Position numbers and translations under genes: made by a program | The notes under the pieces: generated by a model | What the model was told of the DNA's origin: nothing | Databases searched by the model: none | The model's input: only the letters and a program-made list of their open reading frames with translations | Part shown: positions 16,287-27,180 of the stretch, piece by piece | Position numbering within the stretch: position 1 is the stretch's first letter | Layout of the letters: every line of letters starts with the position of its first letter | Assembly (NCBI RefSeq): GCF_012276695.1 | Contig: NZ_CP038852.1 | Span: forward strand, 186,001 to 250,000 | Length of the DNA stretch: 64,000 bases | DNA from: Candidatus Pelagibacter giovannonii | Lineage (GTDB): Bacteria; Pseudomonadota; Alphaproteobacteria; Pelagibacterales; Pelagibacteraceae | Reading direction: 5' to 3'

Positions 16287-16428
16287 TATGGACGAATCAA
16301 TTCCCCACAAAAAATATTAATAAATTTACATATAGATAAAATTTCTCTTCTCTATTAAATCGACCTCAAGAATAAGAATCATTCGAAATGGAAAACAATA
16401 AAGATAAATAAAAAATAGGAAAAATAAG

Positions 16429-17394
16429 ATGGAAATGACAACAATATATACGATCATCGGCTTTGCTTTAGCGGGATATAGCGTTATAGCAAATGATTCA
16501 ATTCAAACGCTTGGAACATTTATAGCGTCAAAACAAAAATGGTTTAAATGGTATACGCTTGCAAGCGCTGCTTCATTTGTGATGATACTTGCAATCACAT
16601 GGGGCTGGTACAGTAATGCTGGTGATATATCTTATGGAAGATTAACAAGAATACCTTTCCAAGAAATACAGTGGTATCATGCTGTGGCTCCTGGAATACT
16701 TTTAGTATTAACAAGAATAGGTATACCTGTTTCAACTACCTTTTTAGTTCTGTCAGCATTTGCATCAACTGTAGTTCTTGAAAAAATGCTTATGAAGAGT
16801 GTTGTAGGATACGGCTTAGCAGCTGTTGCAGCATACATTTGTTGGATAGTAGTATCTAAATTTATCAATGAGAAATTTGATGAAGTTGAAGATAAATGGA
16901 TAGGTTTTTGGAGAAACTCTGTATGGGTAACTTCTGCTTGGTTATGGTGGGTTTGGTTATCTCACGACGTAGCTAATATAGCCGTATATCTTCCAAGACA
17001 AATAGATGTAAATTTATTATTAATTGTTCTTGCATACTTTACAGCTCTTCTTTTTTATATCTTCTACATAAACGGAGGAACAATTCAAAAAGTTGTTTTA
17101 GATAAAACTGGAACTAGATACGCAAGATCAGCAACAATAATTAATGTGATTTATGCTGCTGTTCTTTACTACTTTAAAGAACTTAATGATTTACCAATGT
17201 CTACAACATGGGTATTTGTTGGTTTATTGTGTGGTAGAGAGCTTGCAATATCTACAATGAATAAAGACTATAAGTTTAAATATGTCTTTCCTTTAATTGG
17301 TAAAGACTTCCTTAAAATGACTATAGGATTGACGGTGTCAGTTGCAATTGTATTAGCAATTCACTACATCATTATTCCAAATAATTGGTTTTAA
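16429..17394 (+). CDS. Multi-span membrane protein resembling PiT-family phosphate transporters
   Basis: The 321-residue protein has eight or more hydrophobic spans and an internal duplication of the type seen in PiT inorganic phosphate transporters. The first half has AND at residues 21-23 and PVSTT at 100-104; the second has HDVAN at 179-183 and PMSTT at 256-260. In PiT proteins the paired GAND/N and VSTTH motifs bind phosphate and sodium or proton. Here the motifs are altered (HD for ND, STTF and STTW for STTH) and the protein is short, so it is a distant relative and the substrate may differ. It has its own long upstream region and converges on manC. Confidence 0.7.
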   Translation: MEMTTIYTIIGFALAGYSVIANDSIQTLGTFIASKQKWFKWYTLASAASFVMILAITWGWYSNAGDISYGRLTRIPFQEIQWYHAVAPGILLVLTRIGIPVSTTFLVLSAFASTVVLEKMLMKSVVGYGLAAVAAYICWIVVSKFINEKFDEVEDKWIGFWRNSVWVTSAWLWWVWLSHDVANIAVYLPRQIDVNLLLIVLAYFTALLFYIFYINGGTIQKVVLDKTGTRYARSATIINVIYAAVLYYFKELNDLPMSTTWVFVGLLCGRELAISTMNKDYKFKYVFPLIGKDFLKMTIGLTVSVAIVLAIHYIIIPNNWF

Positions 17395-17416
17395 ATATTA
17401 ATTATGTGGTGTATTA

Positions 17417-18622
17417 TTATTTAATACGGCCATATACATCTTGAAACCTTACAATATCACTTTCTTTTAATATCGATCCAACTTGTGCTTCAATAATCTT
17501 AACAGGTTTATTACCTTTATTTTCAATTCTATGAATTGCTTCTAATGGAATGAATATATGATCGTTTTGTTTTTTAGAAAAACTATCTTTATTAAGTGTA
17601 ATTTTAGGCTTTCCTTCAGTTACTAGCCAGTGTTCTGATCTGTGATGATGTTTTTGTAAACTTAATATACCTTTTGGTTTAACGAATAACTCTTTAATTA
17701 AAAAGCCTTTGCCCTCAAATAAATTAACATACTTACCCCAAGGTCGGTAATAAACATTTTTTTTCTTATAATATTTATTCTTATCTTTATCATACATTTT
17801 TAAGATCTCTTTCCAGCTGCCAAGATCTGACCAAGGAATGTCTAATTTAATAGCATTAATTTGTTTAGTTTTTTCTAAAATTGCATAATCAAAAGATTTT
17901 GCAGTAGCTTTTTCAAATGAAGCTTTATTCAGGTAATAAGTGTTATTCTTAAGTTTAGCTTTTGAAACAGCATTAACACAATTTTTATATATAGTAGGTT
18001 GATACTTTTTAAAGTTATTGATTATTGAATCTTTTCTTAAAAAAAACATTCCAGAATTCCAATAGCCTTTTTGTTTAATAACTTGCTTAGCCTTAGCTTC
18101 TCTTGGTTTTTCAATAAATTTAGTTACTTTATTAATATTTCCTTTAACTTTTTTAGTTATAAAATAACCGTATTCACTAGAAGGTGATGTTGGTTTAATA
18201 CCAAAAATGAATATATTTTGGTTAGTTAAATTGGCTTTATTTTTATTAATGGCTTTATTAAAAATACTAGCTTTTTCTATTAAATGATCTGCTGCAAAAA
18301 ACATTAAAGGTTGTTCGTTTGGAATATCTTTAATTAATGCTGATGCAAGAATTGCTGGTGCTGTATTTCTTTTTGCAGGCTCTAAAACAATTTTATATTT
18401 ACTTATCTTGTGTTTCTTAAGATGTTTTTTTACCTCTTTTAAATATTTAAGATTTGTACTTATGATCGGTGCATCAAATGTTGAAGATTTAACTCTATCA
18501 AGAGTTTTTCCTAATAAAGTCCAATTACCAAAATCAATAAATTGTTTAGCTTGATGATTTTTAGAATTAGTCCAAAGTCTAGTTCCTGCTCCGCCACATA
18601 AAATAACGGGTCTAATTTTCAT
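17417..18622 (-). CDS. manC: Mannose-1-phosphate guanylyltransferase / mannose-6-phosphate isomerase
   Basis: This enzyme makes GDP-mannose for surface polysaccharide. The 401-residue protein has an N-terminal nucleotidyltransferase with LCGGAGTRLW (residues 8-17) and FIEKPR, and a C-terminal cupin isomerase domain with KHHHRSEHWLVTEG. The signature proline and lysine after the GTRLW loop read NSKNHQAKQF, a mild divergence. At 401 residues it is shorter than the usual 470 or so, but both domains are represented. It starts immediately at the ilvD stop, and no other polysaccharide genes are adjacent. Confidence 0.88.
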   Translation of the reverse strand: MKIRPVILCGGAGTRLWTNSKNHQAKQFIDFGNWTLLGKTLDRVKSSTFDAPIISTNLKYLKEVKKHLKKHKISKYKIVLEPAKRNTAPAILASALIKDIPNEQPLMFFAADHLIEKASIFNKAINKNKANLTNQNIFIFGIKPTSPSSEYGYFITKKVKGNINKVTKFIEKPREAKAKQVIKQKGYWNSGMFFLRKDSIINNFKKYQPTIYKNCVNAVSKAKLKNNTYYLNKASFEKATAKSFDYAILEKTKQINAIKLDIPWSDLGSWKEILKMYDKDKNKYYKKKNVYYRPWGKYVNLFEGKGFLIKELFVKPKGILSLQKHHHRSEHWLVTEGKPKITLNKDSFSKKQNDHIFIPLEAIHRIENKGNKPVKIIEAQVGSILKESDIVRFQDVYGRIK

Positions 18623-20340
18623 TAAATATCAGCGTAAACTTTAACTTCTTTTCTTTTACCAGGATGTGTTGGTGCACCTAAATAAGCAGGACCTACTGTT
18701 TGAGCATATTTCCAAATAGTACCTGATCCAAAGCTTGATTTTTTTGCTTTCCACTGTTTACGTCTTGTAGCTAATTGTGATTTAGTTAATCTAACGTTAA
18801 TGGTTCCTTTTTTAGCATCTATATCAATTACATCACCATTACGTAAAAGAGCTAAAGGGCCTCCTAAAGCCGCCTCAGGGCCAACATGACCCACGCAAAA
18901 ACCTCTAGTAGCACCAGAAAACCTTCCATCAGTAATTAGAGCAACCTTTTCACCCATACCTTGACCATAAATTGCACCTGTTGTTGATAGCATTTCTCTC
19001 ATACCAGGACCACCAACTGGTCCTTCATAACGAATAATAATTACATCTCCCTCTTTATATTTTTTCTTTTGTACACAAGCCATTGCTGCTTCTTCATTAT
19101 CAAAACATCTAGCTTTACCAGTAAATTGTAATTTCTTTAAACCAGCAATTTTAACAATTCCACCATCAGGAGCTAAGTTACCCTTAAGACCAACAACTCC
19201 TCCATCTGGTGATAAAGGATTGTCAAATGCTCTTAAAACTTTTTGCTTAGGATTAAATTTAATATTTTTTAAATTTTGTTTCATTGTTTTTCCAGTAACC
19301 GTCATGCAATCACCATGTATAAAACCACCATCAAAAAGAGTTTTTAATAACATAGGAACTCCACCAGCTAACCACATATCTTTTGCAACATATTTTCCGC
19401 CTGGTTTTAAATCAGCAAGGTAGGGAGTTTTTTTAAATATTTTAGCTACATCCATTAAATCAAACTTAATTCCAATTTCATTAGCTATAGCTGGTAAGTG
19501 TAATGCTGCATTAGTCGATCCACCAGTAGCAGCAACAATTGTTGCAGCATTTTCTAAAGATTTTTTTGTAACAATATCTCTTGGACGAATATTTTTTTCT
19601 AATAAATTCATTACAGTCTTTCCACTTAATAATGCATACTTATCTCTTTCTTCGTATGGAGCGGGTGTTCCAGCTGAATAAGGTAAGGCTAAACCAATAG
19701 CTTCAGAAACGCAGGCCATAGTATTTGCAGTAAATTGTCCTCCACATGCGCCAGCACTAGGACATGCAACCAATTCTAATTTTCTTAATTCTTTAGCGGA
19801 CATTTGTCCTGCTGAGTGTTTTCCAACCGCTTCAAAAACATCAACCACAGTTACATCTTTACCTTTATACTGACCTGGTAGAATTGAACCACCATAAATA
19901 AAAACACTTGGAACATTTAATCTAACCATTGCCATCATCAAAGCTGGTAAAGATTTATCACAACCAGCAATACCAACTAGCGCATCATAACAATGACCAC
20001 GTACAGTAAGTTCAGTTGAGTCGGCAATTACTTCACGGGAAATTAAAGAAGACTTCATTCCTTCGTGACCCATCGCAATACCATCAGTTACAGTTATTGT
20101 GCAAAATTCTCTAGGAGTTCCACCTGAAGCTCTAACACCTTTTTTAACAGATTGAGCTTGTCTCATTAAAGCAATATTACAAGGAGCAGCTTCATTCCAA
20201 GTTGAAACAACACCAACAAATGGTTTTGCTACATCTTTTTCAGTTTCACCCATCGCATAGTAAAAAGATCTGTGTGGAGCTCTATCAGCACCTAATGAAG
20301 TATGTCTGCTTGGTAATTTCTTTTTGTTAAATTTTGCCAT
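18622..20340 (-). CDS. ilvD: Dihydroxy-acid dehydratase
   Basis: IlvD dehydrates dihydroxy acids in valine, leucine and isoleucine synthesis and uses an Fe-S cluster. The 572-residue sequence has the cluster and active-site segments [17 protein letters not shown] near residue 123, [17 protein letters not shown] near 194, and [19 protein letters not shown] near 479. It lies head-to-tail with valS (stop and start share one base), an apt pairing of valine synthesis with valyl-tRNA charging, and upstream of manC. Confidence 0.97.
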   Translation of the reverse strand: MAKFNKKKLPSRHTSLGADRAPHRSFYYAMGETEKDVAKPFVGVVSTWNEAAPCNIALMRQAQSVKKGVRASGGTPREFCTITVTDGIAMGHEGMKSSLISREVIADSTELTVRGHCYDALVGIAGCDKSLPALMMAMVRLNVPSVFIYGGSILPGQYKGKDVTVVDVFEAVGKHSAGQMSAKELRKLELVACPSAGACGGQFTANTMACVSEAIGLALPYSAGTPAPYEERDKYALLSGKTVMNLLEKNIRPRDIVTKKSLENAATIVAATGGSTNAALHLPAIANEIGIKFDLMDVAKIFKKTPYLADLKPGGKYVAKDMWLAGGVPMLLKTLFDGGFIHGDCMTVTGKTMKQNLKNIKFNPKQKVLRAFDNPLSPDGGVVGLKGNLAPDGGIVKIAGLKKLQFTGKARCFDNEEAAMACVQKKKYKEGDVIIIRYEGPVGGPGMREMLSTTGAIYGQGMGEKVALITDGRFSGATRGFCVGHVGPEAALGGPLALLRNGDVIDIDAKKGTINVRLTKSQLATRRKQWKAKKSSFGSGTIWKYAQTVGPAYLGAPTHPGKRKEVKVYADI

Positions 20341-22967
20341 TATATACCCTTTATAGTTATTGATATTCTCTCAACATCATTTTTTAAATTATTATAATTA
20401 TTTTTTTCCTGGTCAACAATATCTTTTGGTGCTCTATCAACAAAGTCTTTATTTGCTAACCTATTTGATGTCTTGTCCATTTCCTCTTGGTATTTATTTT
20501 GTCTTGTAATTAAATTTTTTTTAATTAATTCTAAATCTACATCTTCATCAAAATATACTTTAAATAAATCTCCAGAAACTACTAAAGTAGCAGCTGGTTT
20601 ATCTAGATCTTTATTATGTAGGTTTTTGATACGACCAAGTTTTTTTAGAATAACCTCATTTTCAGTAAAAAAAGATTGTTCTTTTTTACTAACACTCTCA
20701 ACTGAAATATCTATAAATGAGCCAGGGCCTACACTTAATTCATTTTTAAATGATCTTAATTCAGAAACTATACTAATAATTTTTTCAACTTGATTTGTTG
20801 ACGAGTCTCTTTCAAGCTCTCCAGAGGGCCAATTAGCTAACATTAGAAAATCTTTACCTGAGTTATCAAACTTATTATTTAACCAAATTTCTTCTGTAAC
20901 GAATGGAATAAACGGGTGTAGTAGTATTAATATTTGCTTAAATACATAAGCCGATACCTGTCTTACTTCATGTTTTGCTTTTTCATCTTCTGAAAAGAGT
21001 ATTGTTTTTGATAGTTCTAAATACCAATCACAATAAGAGTGCCAAGTAAATTGATAAGCATTTTTTGCAGCTTCATCAAATCTGTAATCTTTAAGGTTTT
21101 TTTCAATTTTATTTTTAGTTTCTATTAGTTCTGAATAAATCCATTTGTTAATATTAATTGTTAAACTTGGTTTTTTTTCAATTTTAGAAAAATCACAATT
21201 ATTGGTAATTAAAAAATTGTTTGCATTCCATAATTTATTCAAAAAATTTCTATACCCTTTAACTCTATCTTCAGAAAGTTTTACATCAGTTCCTGGTGAT
21301 GCCATTGAAAGTAAAGTAAATCTTAGAGCATCTGCACTATATTTTTCAATTAAATCTAAAGGGTTAATTACGTTTCCTTTAGATTTTGACATTTTTTGTC
21401 CCTTCTCATCTTTAACAAGTGCATGAACATAAATATCTTTAAAAGGTTCTTTATCTAAAAACTCCATTCCAAACATAATCATACGTGCTACCCAAAAAAA
21501 TATAATATCAAACCCTGTAACGAGAACTGATGTTGGGTAAAATTTATCAACATATTCTTTATTGTCAGGCCACCCCAATGTAGCAAAAGGCCATAGGCCA
21601 GATGAAAACCAAGTATCTAATACATCTGGGTCACGAATTAAATTTACATCTTTATTATAGATTTTTTTAGCTTCAGCTTTTGCTTCATCTTCATTTATTG
21701 CAACAAAGATCTTTTTATCTGGACCATACCAAGCAGGTATTTGATGTCCCCACCAAAGTTGTCTTGAGATACACCATGGTTCAATATTGTTCATCCACTG
21801 AAAGTAAGTCTTTGACCAATTAGCAGGAAAAAAATTAGTTTTTTTAGAATTAACTATATCTTTAGCTTTAATTGATAATTTTTTTGCATCAACAAACCAT
21901 TGTTCTGTTAAAAAAGGTTCAATTATCGAGTTAGATCTATCCCCATAAGGAACTTTATTCTTTATATTTTCTTCCTTAACAAAAAATTCTTTTTCTTTAA
22001 GTTTTTTTAAAATTCTTTTTCTAGCTTCAAATCTATCAAGTCCAGTATATTCTTTAGGAGCATTGTCATTTACTTTACCACCTTCAGTAAAGATATTGAT
22101 AATTTCTAAATGATTTCTCTGCCCAACCTCATAGTCATTAAAATCATGTGCAGGTGTTATTTTTAAAGCACCAGTTCCCATTTCTGGATCAGCATAATCG
22201 TCTGCAATAATTTTTATTTTTCTTTTAACAATTGGAACTGTTACAAATTTACCAACTAAATGTTTAAATCGATCATCTTTAGGATTTACTGCAATTGCAG
22301 TATCCCCTAACATAGTCTCGGGTCTAGTTGTGGCTATAGTAATAAAATCACTAGAACCTTCAATTGGATATTGAATATAATAAATCTTAGAATTAACCTC
22401 TCTTTGATCTACTTCTAAATCTGATATTGCAGTTTTTAAAACGGTATCCCAATTAACTAATTTTTTATCTTTATAAATTAAACCTTTTTTGTGAAGTTCT
22501 ACAAAAACTTTTAAAACTGATTTTGAAAGGTTTTCATCCATTGTAAAAGCATTTCTTGACCAATCACAAGAGCAACCCAATTTTTTAAGTTGATTTAAAA
22601 TGATATCACCATGTTCTTCTTTCCATTCCCAAACTTTTTCAATAAATTTTTCCCTTCCAATTTCATTTTTATCAATGCCTTCAGTAGTTAATTTTTTCTC
22701 AACTAAAGCCTGCGTAGCAATGCCCGCATGATCTGTTCCTGGTTGCCATAAGGTTTCATAACTATTCATACGATGATATCTAACCAAAAGATCTTGAATT
22801 GAATTATTTAAAGCGTGCCCCATATGAAGGCTACCAGTTACATTGGGTGGAGGTATAACTACTGAAAATTGTTTCTTATTTTTAGTAGGTTTAAATAAAT
22901 TGTTTTTTTCCCAATAAGAATAGATCTTATCTTCAACGTCTGTATGTATGTATTTGTCGTTAATCAT
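20340..22967 (-). CDS. valS: Valyl-tRNA synthetase
   Basis: This class I synthetase charges tRNA-Val and edits threonine. The 875-residue protein has the HIGH-type motif in [17 protein letters not shown] near residue 38, the editing domain with [16 protein letters not shown], the KMSKS motif in [24 protein letters not shown], an anticodon-binding domain and the C-terminal coiled coil typical of ValS. It is the first gene of the valS-ilvD-manC run and diverges from the tRNA-Cys gene across about 130 AT-rich bases that must contain both promoters. Confidence 0.98.
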   Translation of the reverse strand: MINDKYIHTDVEDKIYSYWEKNNLFKPTKNKKQFSVVIPPPNVTGSLHMGHALNNSIQDLLVRYHRMNSYETLWQPGTDHAGIATQALVEKKLTTEGIDKNEIGREKFIEKVWEWKEEHGDIILNQLKKLGCSCDWSRNAFTMDENLSKSVLKVFVELHKKGLIYKDKKLVNWDTVLKTAISDLEVDQREVNSKIYYIQYPIEGSSDFITIATTRPETMLGDTAIAVNPKDDRFKHLVGKFVTVPIVKRKIKIIADDYADPEMGTGALKITPAHDFNDYEVGQRNHLEIINIFTEGGKVNDNAPKEYTGLDRFEARKRILKKLKEKEFFVKEENIKNKVPYGDRSNSIIEPFLTEQWFVDAKKLSIKAKDIVNSKKTNFFPANWSKTYFQWMNNIEPWCISRQLWWGHQIPAWYGPDKKIFVAINEDEAKAEAKKIYNKDVNLIRDPDVLDTWFSSGLWPFATLGWPDNKEYVDKFYPTSVLVTGFDIIFFWVARMIMFGMEFLDKEPFKDIYVHALVKDEKGQKMSKSKGNVINPLDLIEKYSADALRFTLLSMASPGTDVKLSEDRVKGYRNFLNKLWNANNFLITNNCDFSKIEKKPSLTININKWIYSELIETKNKIEKNLKDYRFDEAAKNAYQFTWHSYCDWYLELSKTILFSEDEKAKHEVRQVSAYVFKQILILLHPFIPFVTEEIWLNNKFDNSGKDFLMLANWPSGELERDSSTNQVEKIISIVSELRSFKNELSVGPGSFIDISVESVSKKEQSFFTENEVILKKLGRIKNLHNKDLDKPAATLVVSGDLFKVYFDEDVDLELIKKNLITRQNKYQEEMDKTSNRLANKDFVDRAPKDIVDQEKNNYNNLKNDVERISITIKGI

Positions 22968-23095
22968 AGATGATTATAAGTTTATAATTTAATAATATGA
23001 ATTAACAATAATCATTTTGAAGGCTTATTTGGTAGACTAATTTTATATATTTAATATATAAAAGGCTCTCTATTTGTTTTAAATTGAGATGAGAG

Positions 23096-23169
23096 GGCAA
23101 CGTGGCGGAATGGTTACGCAGAGGATTGCAAATCCTTGTATCCCAGTTCGATTCTGGGCGTTGCCTCCA
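23096..23169 (+). tRNA. tRNA-Cys (anticodon GCA)
   Basis: The cloverleaf is complete: acceptor GGCAACG pairs with CGTTGCC, the anticodon stem GAGGA/TCCTT encloses the loop TTGCAAA with anticodon GCA, and the T arm contains GTTCGATTC. Discriminator T and an encoded CCA end (23167-23169) follow. It is 50 bases upstream of tRNA-Asn on the same strand and probably shares its transcript. Confidence 0.97.
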
Positions 23170-23219
23170 AAAAAAATCTTGTTTTACTCTTAAAAAAAAG
23201 TAAGTTGTGCTTTTGATAT

Positions 23220-23295
23220 TCCTCGGTAGCTCAGTTGGTAGAGCAGTTGACTGTTAATCAATTGGTCGCAGGTTCGAGTCCTGCCCGAGGAGCCA
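23220..23295 (+). tRNA. tRNA-Asn (anticodon GTT)
   Basis: The acceptor TCCTCGG pairs with CCGAGGA, the D arm has TAGCTCAGTTGGTAGAGCA, the anticodon loop CTGTTAA gives GTT, and the T arm has GGTTCGAGTCC. The discriminator is G and CCA is encoded at 23293-23295. The 111 bases between it and the convergent regulator gene are AT-rich with no clear feature. Confidence 0.97.
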
Positions 23296-23406
23296 AATAA
23301 ATTGTCTTACCTATTTGTTAAATTTTATCTAAAAAAAATTTTTAAATTATCAGAATTCTTATTTAAAATATTTAAACTATATTGAGGTCCTAAACTAAGA
23401 TTTGTA

Positions 23407-23778
23407 CTAACCTACTTTTGAAATTCCAATGTTTGAATTTTGTAATGATTTACTAAACTTTAGTTTTTGATCATTATTAAGCTCGGAATATAATTTAACT
23501 AAAAAATTATAATTTACAATCATATGACCTTCTTGAGATCTTTCTAAATTTAATAGGTATTCTGAAAAATCTTCAAAAAAATAATTTACTGGAACTTTTA
23601 AATAATTTGCCAATTGAAGAAGACGTATTGAGCTAACTCCATTAGTCCCTTTTTCATATTTTTGAATTTGTTGAAATGTAACATTAATTGCTTTTGCTAC
23701 TTTTGTTTGTGTAAGACCTAAAGCTAATCTTCTCAGCTTTAATTTGTTACCTAAATGTTTGTTAAAATTAGCTTCCAT
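23407..23778 (-). CDS. XRE-family helix-turn-helix regulator
   Basis: The 123-residue protein has an N-terminal Cro/C1-type helix-turn-helix at about residues 10-64 (KLRRLALGLTQTKVAKAINV then QIQKYEKGTNGVSSIRLLQL). A short C-terminal region of unknown role follows. It lacks a peptidase or ligand domain that would name its signal. Similar small XRE proteins are common single-copy regulators in Alphaproteobacteria. It is 173 bases downstream of aapP on the same strand; that long gap probably contains its own promoter, and a TTGACA at 23894-23889 (minus strand) is present but without a convincing -10. Target unknown. Confidence 0.88.
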   Translation of the reverse strand: MEANFNKHLGNKLKLRRLALGLTQTKVAKAINVTFQQIQKYEKGTNGVSSIRLLQLANYLKVPVNYFFEDFSEYLLNLERSQEGHMIVNYNFLVKLYSELNNDQKLKFSKSLQNSNIGISKVG

Positions 23779-23951
23779 TAAGACCCCTCTTAAAATTTGT
23801 TTTTAAAAACCTATTGAACTAATTTTTTCATATTACCGCAACAGAAAAATTTTTTTATTTTAGGGAATTAGGGGTATTATTATAAATGTGTCAAGGTATT
23901 ATAAGCTAATATAAGCAAATAAAGTTGTTGTGTTATCTAGTCAAAAACGAC

Positions 23952-24686
23952 TTATAAAATTTGGCTCAAGAAAAGCTTAGTACGATCACTTTTAGGATTT
24001 GCAAAAAAGTCTTTGGTGGCAGCTTTTTCAACAATCATTCCTTCATCCATAAAGATCATTTGGTCTGCTACTTCTTTAGCAAAGCCCATCTCATGAGTTA
24101 CAACAATCATTGTCATACCTTGTTTTGCTAAATTAACCATAACATCCAGTACTTCTTTAATCATTTCAGGATCTAATGCTGATGTAGGTTCATCAAATAA
24201 CATAATTTTAGGTTCCATACAAAGTGCTCTTGCAATAGCAACTCTTTGCTGTTGTCCACCTGACAATTGGCCTGGGAATTTTTGAGCTTGATCTAAAATT
24301 TGTACTCTTTCAAGATGTTCTAACGCTAATTTTTCTGCTTCTTTTTTAGGCATCTTTTTAACCCAAATTGGAGCTAACGTACAATTATCTAAAATAGATA
24401 AATGAGGAAATAAATTAAATTGTTGGAAAACCATTCCAACCTCAGCTCTGACTTGCTCTATATTCTTTGTATCTTCTGAAATTTCAATGCCATCAACTAT
24501 AATTGATCCTTTTTGATGCTCTTCCAGTCTATTGATACATCTAATTAATGTAGATTTTCCAGATCCAGATGGTCCACAAACAACAATTTTTTCTTTAGGT
24601 TTAACTTCAAGGTTAATTTCTTTTAATACTTGAAAATCACCAAACCACTTATTTACATTTTGAATTTGAATAATTGAATCTGACAT
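23952..24686 (-). CDS. aapP: AapP, ATPase of the general L-amino acid ABC transporter
   Basis: The 244-residue ATPase has Walker [10 protein letters not shown] near residue 38, the signature [15 protein letters not shown], Walker [16 protein letters not shown] and the H-loop [14 protein letters not shown]. It is of the polar amino acid uptake type. It is the last gene of aapJ-aapQ-aapM-aapP, the order of the broad-specificity amino acid importer of Alphaproteobacteria, which brings amino acids from periplasm to cytoplasm. Three bases separate it from aapM. Confidence 0.95.
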   Translation of the reverse strand: MSDSIIQIQNVNKWFGDFQVLKEINLEVKPKEKIVVCGPSGSGKSTLIRCINRLEEHQKGSIIVDGIEISEDTKNIEQVRAEVGMVFQQFNLFPHLSILDNCTLAPIWVKKMPKKEAEKLALEHLERVQILDQAQKFPGQLSGGQQQRVAIARALCMEPKIMLFDEPTSALDPEMIKEVLDVMVNLAKQGMTMIVVTHEMGFAKEVADQMIFMDEGMIVEKAATKDFFANPKSDRTKLFLSQIL

Positions 24687-24689
24687 AAT

Positions 24690-25970
24690 TTATCTATCTG
24701 TTTTATATTTTAATTCTAATTTTTGACTATATTTACTCATACTATAACAAATAATCCAGAATATTATTCCAGCAAATACATAACCTTCCATTGAAAACCC
24801 TAACCATTTTGGATTTGTTTTAGCTAAATTTAACATACCAACTACCTCTAAAAGACCTACTACAAAAATTAATGGTGTGTCTTTTACAAGTGCCAAAAAT
24901 GTATTTGCAATTCCTGGTATTACTAATTTTAATGCCTGAGGAAGAATAACAAAAATATGAAGCTTCCAATAACCCATACCAAGCGATTTAGCAGCATCAT
25001 ATTGCCCTCTTGGCAGTGCTTGTAGTCCTCCCCTTATAACTTCAGCTGTATAAGCTGCTTCAAATAAAGTGATTGCTACAACTACTCTAATTAATTTATC
25101 AACATATGTTCCATCTGGCAAAAACATTGGAAACATTACTGCCGACATAAATAAAACTGTAATTAATGGAACGCCTCTCCAAAATTCTATGAATGAAAGA
25201 GATGAATATTTAACAATGGGTAAATCAGATCTTCTTCCAAGAGCTAGCATCATACCTATTGGAAAACAGAAAATTAAAGAAAAGAATGCAACAATAAAAG
25301 TTAAAGATAAACCACCCCACGCACCTGTTTCAACCCATTCTAGTCCAAAAGACCCACCAGAAATCAAATAGTAAATTAAGATGAAAGAAATAATTGGTAG
25401 TATAAGAGTGTAATAAAGAGAAAGATAATTTCTAAATTTAGCAGGTGTGAAAAATCCAGCTGCCATAAAGCCTAATACAGCTATAAAAGTTACATTAATT
25501 CTCCACTGCTCAGCATTAGGGTACATTCCATACATAAATCTATTAAACCAAACTTTAATATAAACCCAACAAGCACCACCACCTGTGCATGCTTCTTTAG
25601 TGTCACCAGATATATTAGCATCAAAAATGAACCAATTTAATAATGGAGGAAGAGCGAATATTATAAGAAAAATAATACACAAACTTAAAGCAGCATTAAA
25701 ATTACTTGGATTAATATTTTTATTAAGACTATCTAGGATTTTAATCCCCGAAAATTCAATTCTAATAAAATGAAGACCAATTACTCCAAAGATTAAGGGT
25801 GTAAAAAAATTAATAAACCTAGGTAAGAAAGAGGTAATATTTGTGCCTAATAAATTATTTAAACAAAAATCGAAAATACCTAAGAAAAAAAATAAAGTTC
25901 CAATAATCAAAGAAGTATTTCTACTTATTTGGATTTTAGATTTTGGTAAATCAAAATTTTTTGAATTCAT
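24690..25970 (-). CDS. aapM: AapM, permease of the general L-amino acid ABC transporter
   Basis: This permease has an extended N-terminal membrane region and the His/Glu/Gln/Arg-opine type ABC-3 core, with the EAA loop in AYTAEVIRGGLQALPRGQYDAAKSLGMGYWKLHIFVILPQ. I start it at the ATG at 25970 (426 residues), which shares one base with the aapQ stop (TAATG); an upstream in-frame start would overlap aapQ by 37 bases. About eight to nine spans are predicted. It pairs with AapQ to form the channel. Confidence 0.93.
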   Translation of the reverse strand: MNSKNFDLPKSKIQISRNTSLIIGTLFFFLGIFDFCLNNLLGTNITSFLPRFINFFTPLIFGVIGLHFIRIEFSGIKILDSLNKNINPSNFNAALSLCIIFLIIFALPPLLNWFIFDANISGDTKEACTGGGACWVYIKVWFNRFMYGMYPNAEQWRINVTFIAVLGFMAAGFFTPAKFRNYLSLYYTLILPIISFILIYYLISGGSFGLEWVETGAWGGLSLTFIVAFFSLIFCFPIGMMLALGRRSDLPIVKYSSLSFIEFWRGVPLITVLFMSAVMFPMFLPDGTYVDKLIRVVVAITLFEAAYTAEVIRGGLQALPRGQYDAAKSLGMGYWKLHIFVILPQALKLVIPGIANTFLALVKDTPLIFVVGLLEVVGMLNLAKTNPKWLGFSMEGYVFAGIIFWIICYSMSKYSQKLELKYKTDR

Positions 25971-27115
25971 TATTTTTCCTTTATCGCTATTCTTTGGTTG
26001 TACCAATTCATTAATAATGAAATTGCTATACTAATAGTTAAATATGTGGCCATTGTAATTCCAACAATTTCAATTGCTTTTCCTGTTTGCATCATTGCGG
26101 TTCCGGCAAAAACCAAAACTAAATCTGGGTACGCAATCGCAGCAGCTAAAGATGAATTTTTAGTTAAATTTAAGTATTGATTAGTAGTTGGTGGTATAAT
26201 TATTCTCAATGCTTGAGGCATAATTACTAATTTTAAAACTTGGCTTGGTGTTAAGCCAATTGATGCAGCCGCTTCTTTTTGCCCCTTACCAATACCTTGA
26301 ATACCTGCCCTAACATTTTCTGCAATAAATGTTGCCGTATAAAGAGTTAAAGCTAAAGTTAGTGCAATTAATTCTGGTGGTATACCCATACCACCATCAA
26401 ATGTGTAAGAGGATTTAGACATTTTTCTTAATTCTGGAAAACTAAAGGATAAATCAACACCACCTACTAAAAATGTTAAAAGTGGCAGACCTATGAAAAT
26501 AACTAATGAGATAATTAATACTGGTAACTGTTTACCTTCTTGTTCTTGTTTTTTTTTTGCAAATTTTACAAAAAAGAAAACTAAAATCATTGCAATAATT
26601 AAGGTTATAAAAAAAACATCAAAATTTGTCCAAATTGGTGCTGGTGTAAAAAAACCTTTTATAGTCATAAAAGATGATCCCAATATCATTGTAGCATCCT
26701 GAGGCATTGGCAGTGCTCTAAGAGCAGCAAAATACCAAAAGAAAATTTGTAATAACAATGGAACATTTCTAAAAAATTCTATGTAAAAAGAGGCAGTTTT
26801 TCTAATCAAATAATTAGGTGATAATCTAGCAACACCAACTATAAGACCTAATAGTGTAGCTAGAATAATTCCTATAAAAGCAACGAGAAGAGTGTTTAAC
26901 AATCCAACAAGATATGCTCTAGCATAAGAATCTGAACCATCATAATCAATTAAAGAAAATTGTATATCAAATGAAGCTTCTTGAGTTAAAAAACCAAAAC
27001 CAAATTCAATACCTCTTGTATCCATGTTCTCTTGCGCATTCATAGTAAAGAAACCAAATATTAAAACTATAAATAATAATGTTAATAGTTGAGGTAAGAA
27101 TTTTTTTAATTTCAT
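25970..27115 (-). CDS. aapQ: AapQ, permease of the general L-amino acid ABC transporter
   Basis: The 381-residue permease has the same family core as AapM. Its EAA loop is in TATFIAENVRAGIQGIGKGQKEAAASIGLTPSQVLKLVIMPQ, preceded by an N-terminal span and a periplasmic insertion. It forms a heterodimeric channel with AapM. It lies downstream of aapJ across a 65-base gap that contains a strong stem-loop terminator, so its expression probably depends on read-through. Confidence 0.93.
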   Translation of the reverse strand: MKLKKFLPQLLTLLFIVLIFGFFTMNAQENMDTRGIEFGFGFLTQEASFDIQFSLIDYDGSDSYARAYLVGLLNTLLVAFIGIILATLLGLIVGVARLSPNYLIRKTASFYIEFFRNVPLLLQIFFWYFAALRALPMPQDATMILGSSFMTIKGFFTPAPIWTNFDVFFITLIIAMILVFFFVKFAKKKQEQEGKQLPVLIISLVIFIGLPLLTFLVGGVDLSFSFPELRKMSKSSYTFDGGMGIPPELIALTLALTLYTATFIAENVRAGIQGIGKGQKEAAASIGLTPSQVLKLVIMPQALRIIIPPTTNQYLNLTKNSSLAAAIAYPDLVLVFAGTAMMQTGKAIEIVGITMATYLTISIAISLLMNWYNQRIAIKEK

Positions 27116-27129
27116 TTGATGAGTATTAT

Positions 27130-27159
27130 AAAAAAAGGGCTAGATAAATCTAGCCCTTT
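27130..27159 (-). terminator. Intercistronic stem-loop terminator after aapJ
   Basis: On the minus strand a perfect 11-bp stem (AAAGGGCTAGA with TCTAGCCCTTT, 27159-27149 and 27144-27134) closes a four-base loop and is followed by a run of seven T residues. This is a textbook Rho-independent terminator between aapJ and aapQ. Partial read-through would give more binding protein than permease. Confidence 0.88.
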
Positions 27160-27180
27160 ATGTGTTTTATTAGATAATAA

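Noticed and set aside
16191..16428. Riboswitch before the PiT-like gene
   Set aside because: Apart from a 7-bp inverted repeat and a TATAAT box I can find no conserved riboswitch core or stable multi-stem fold.
23096..23295. tRNA genes as an attachment site for an integrated element
   Set aside because: No integrase, no partial tRNA duplicate and no change in gene character nearby.
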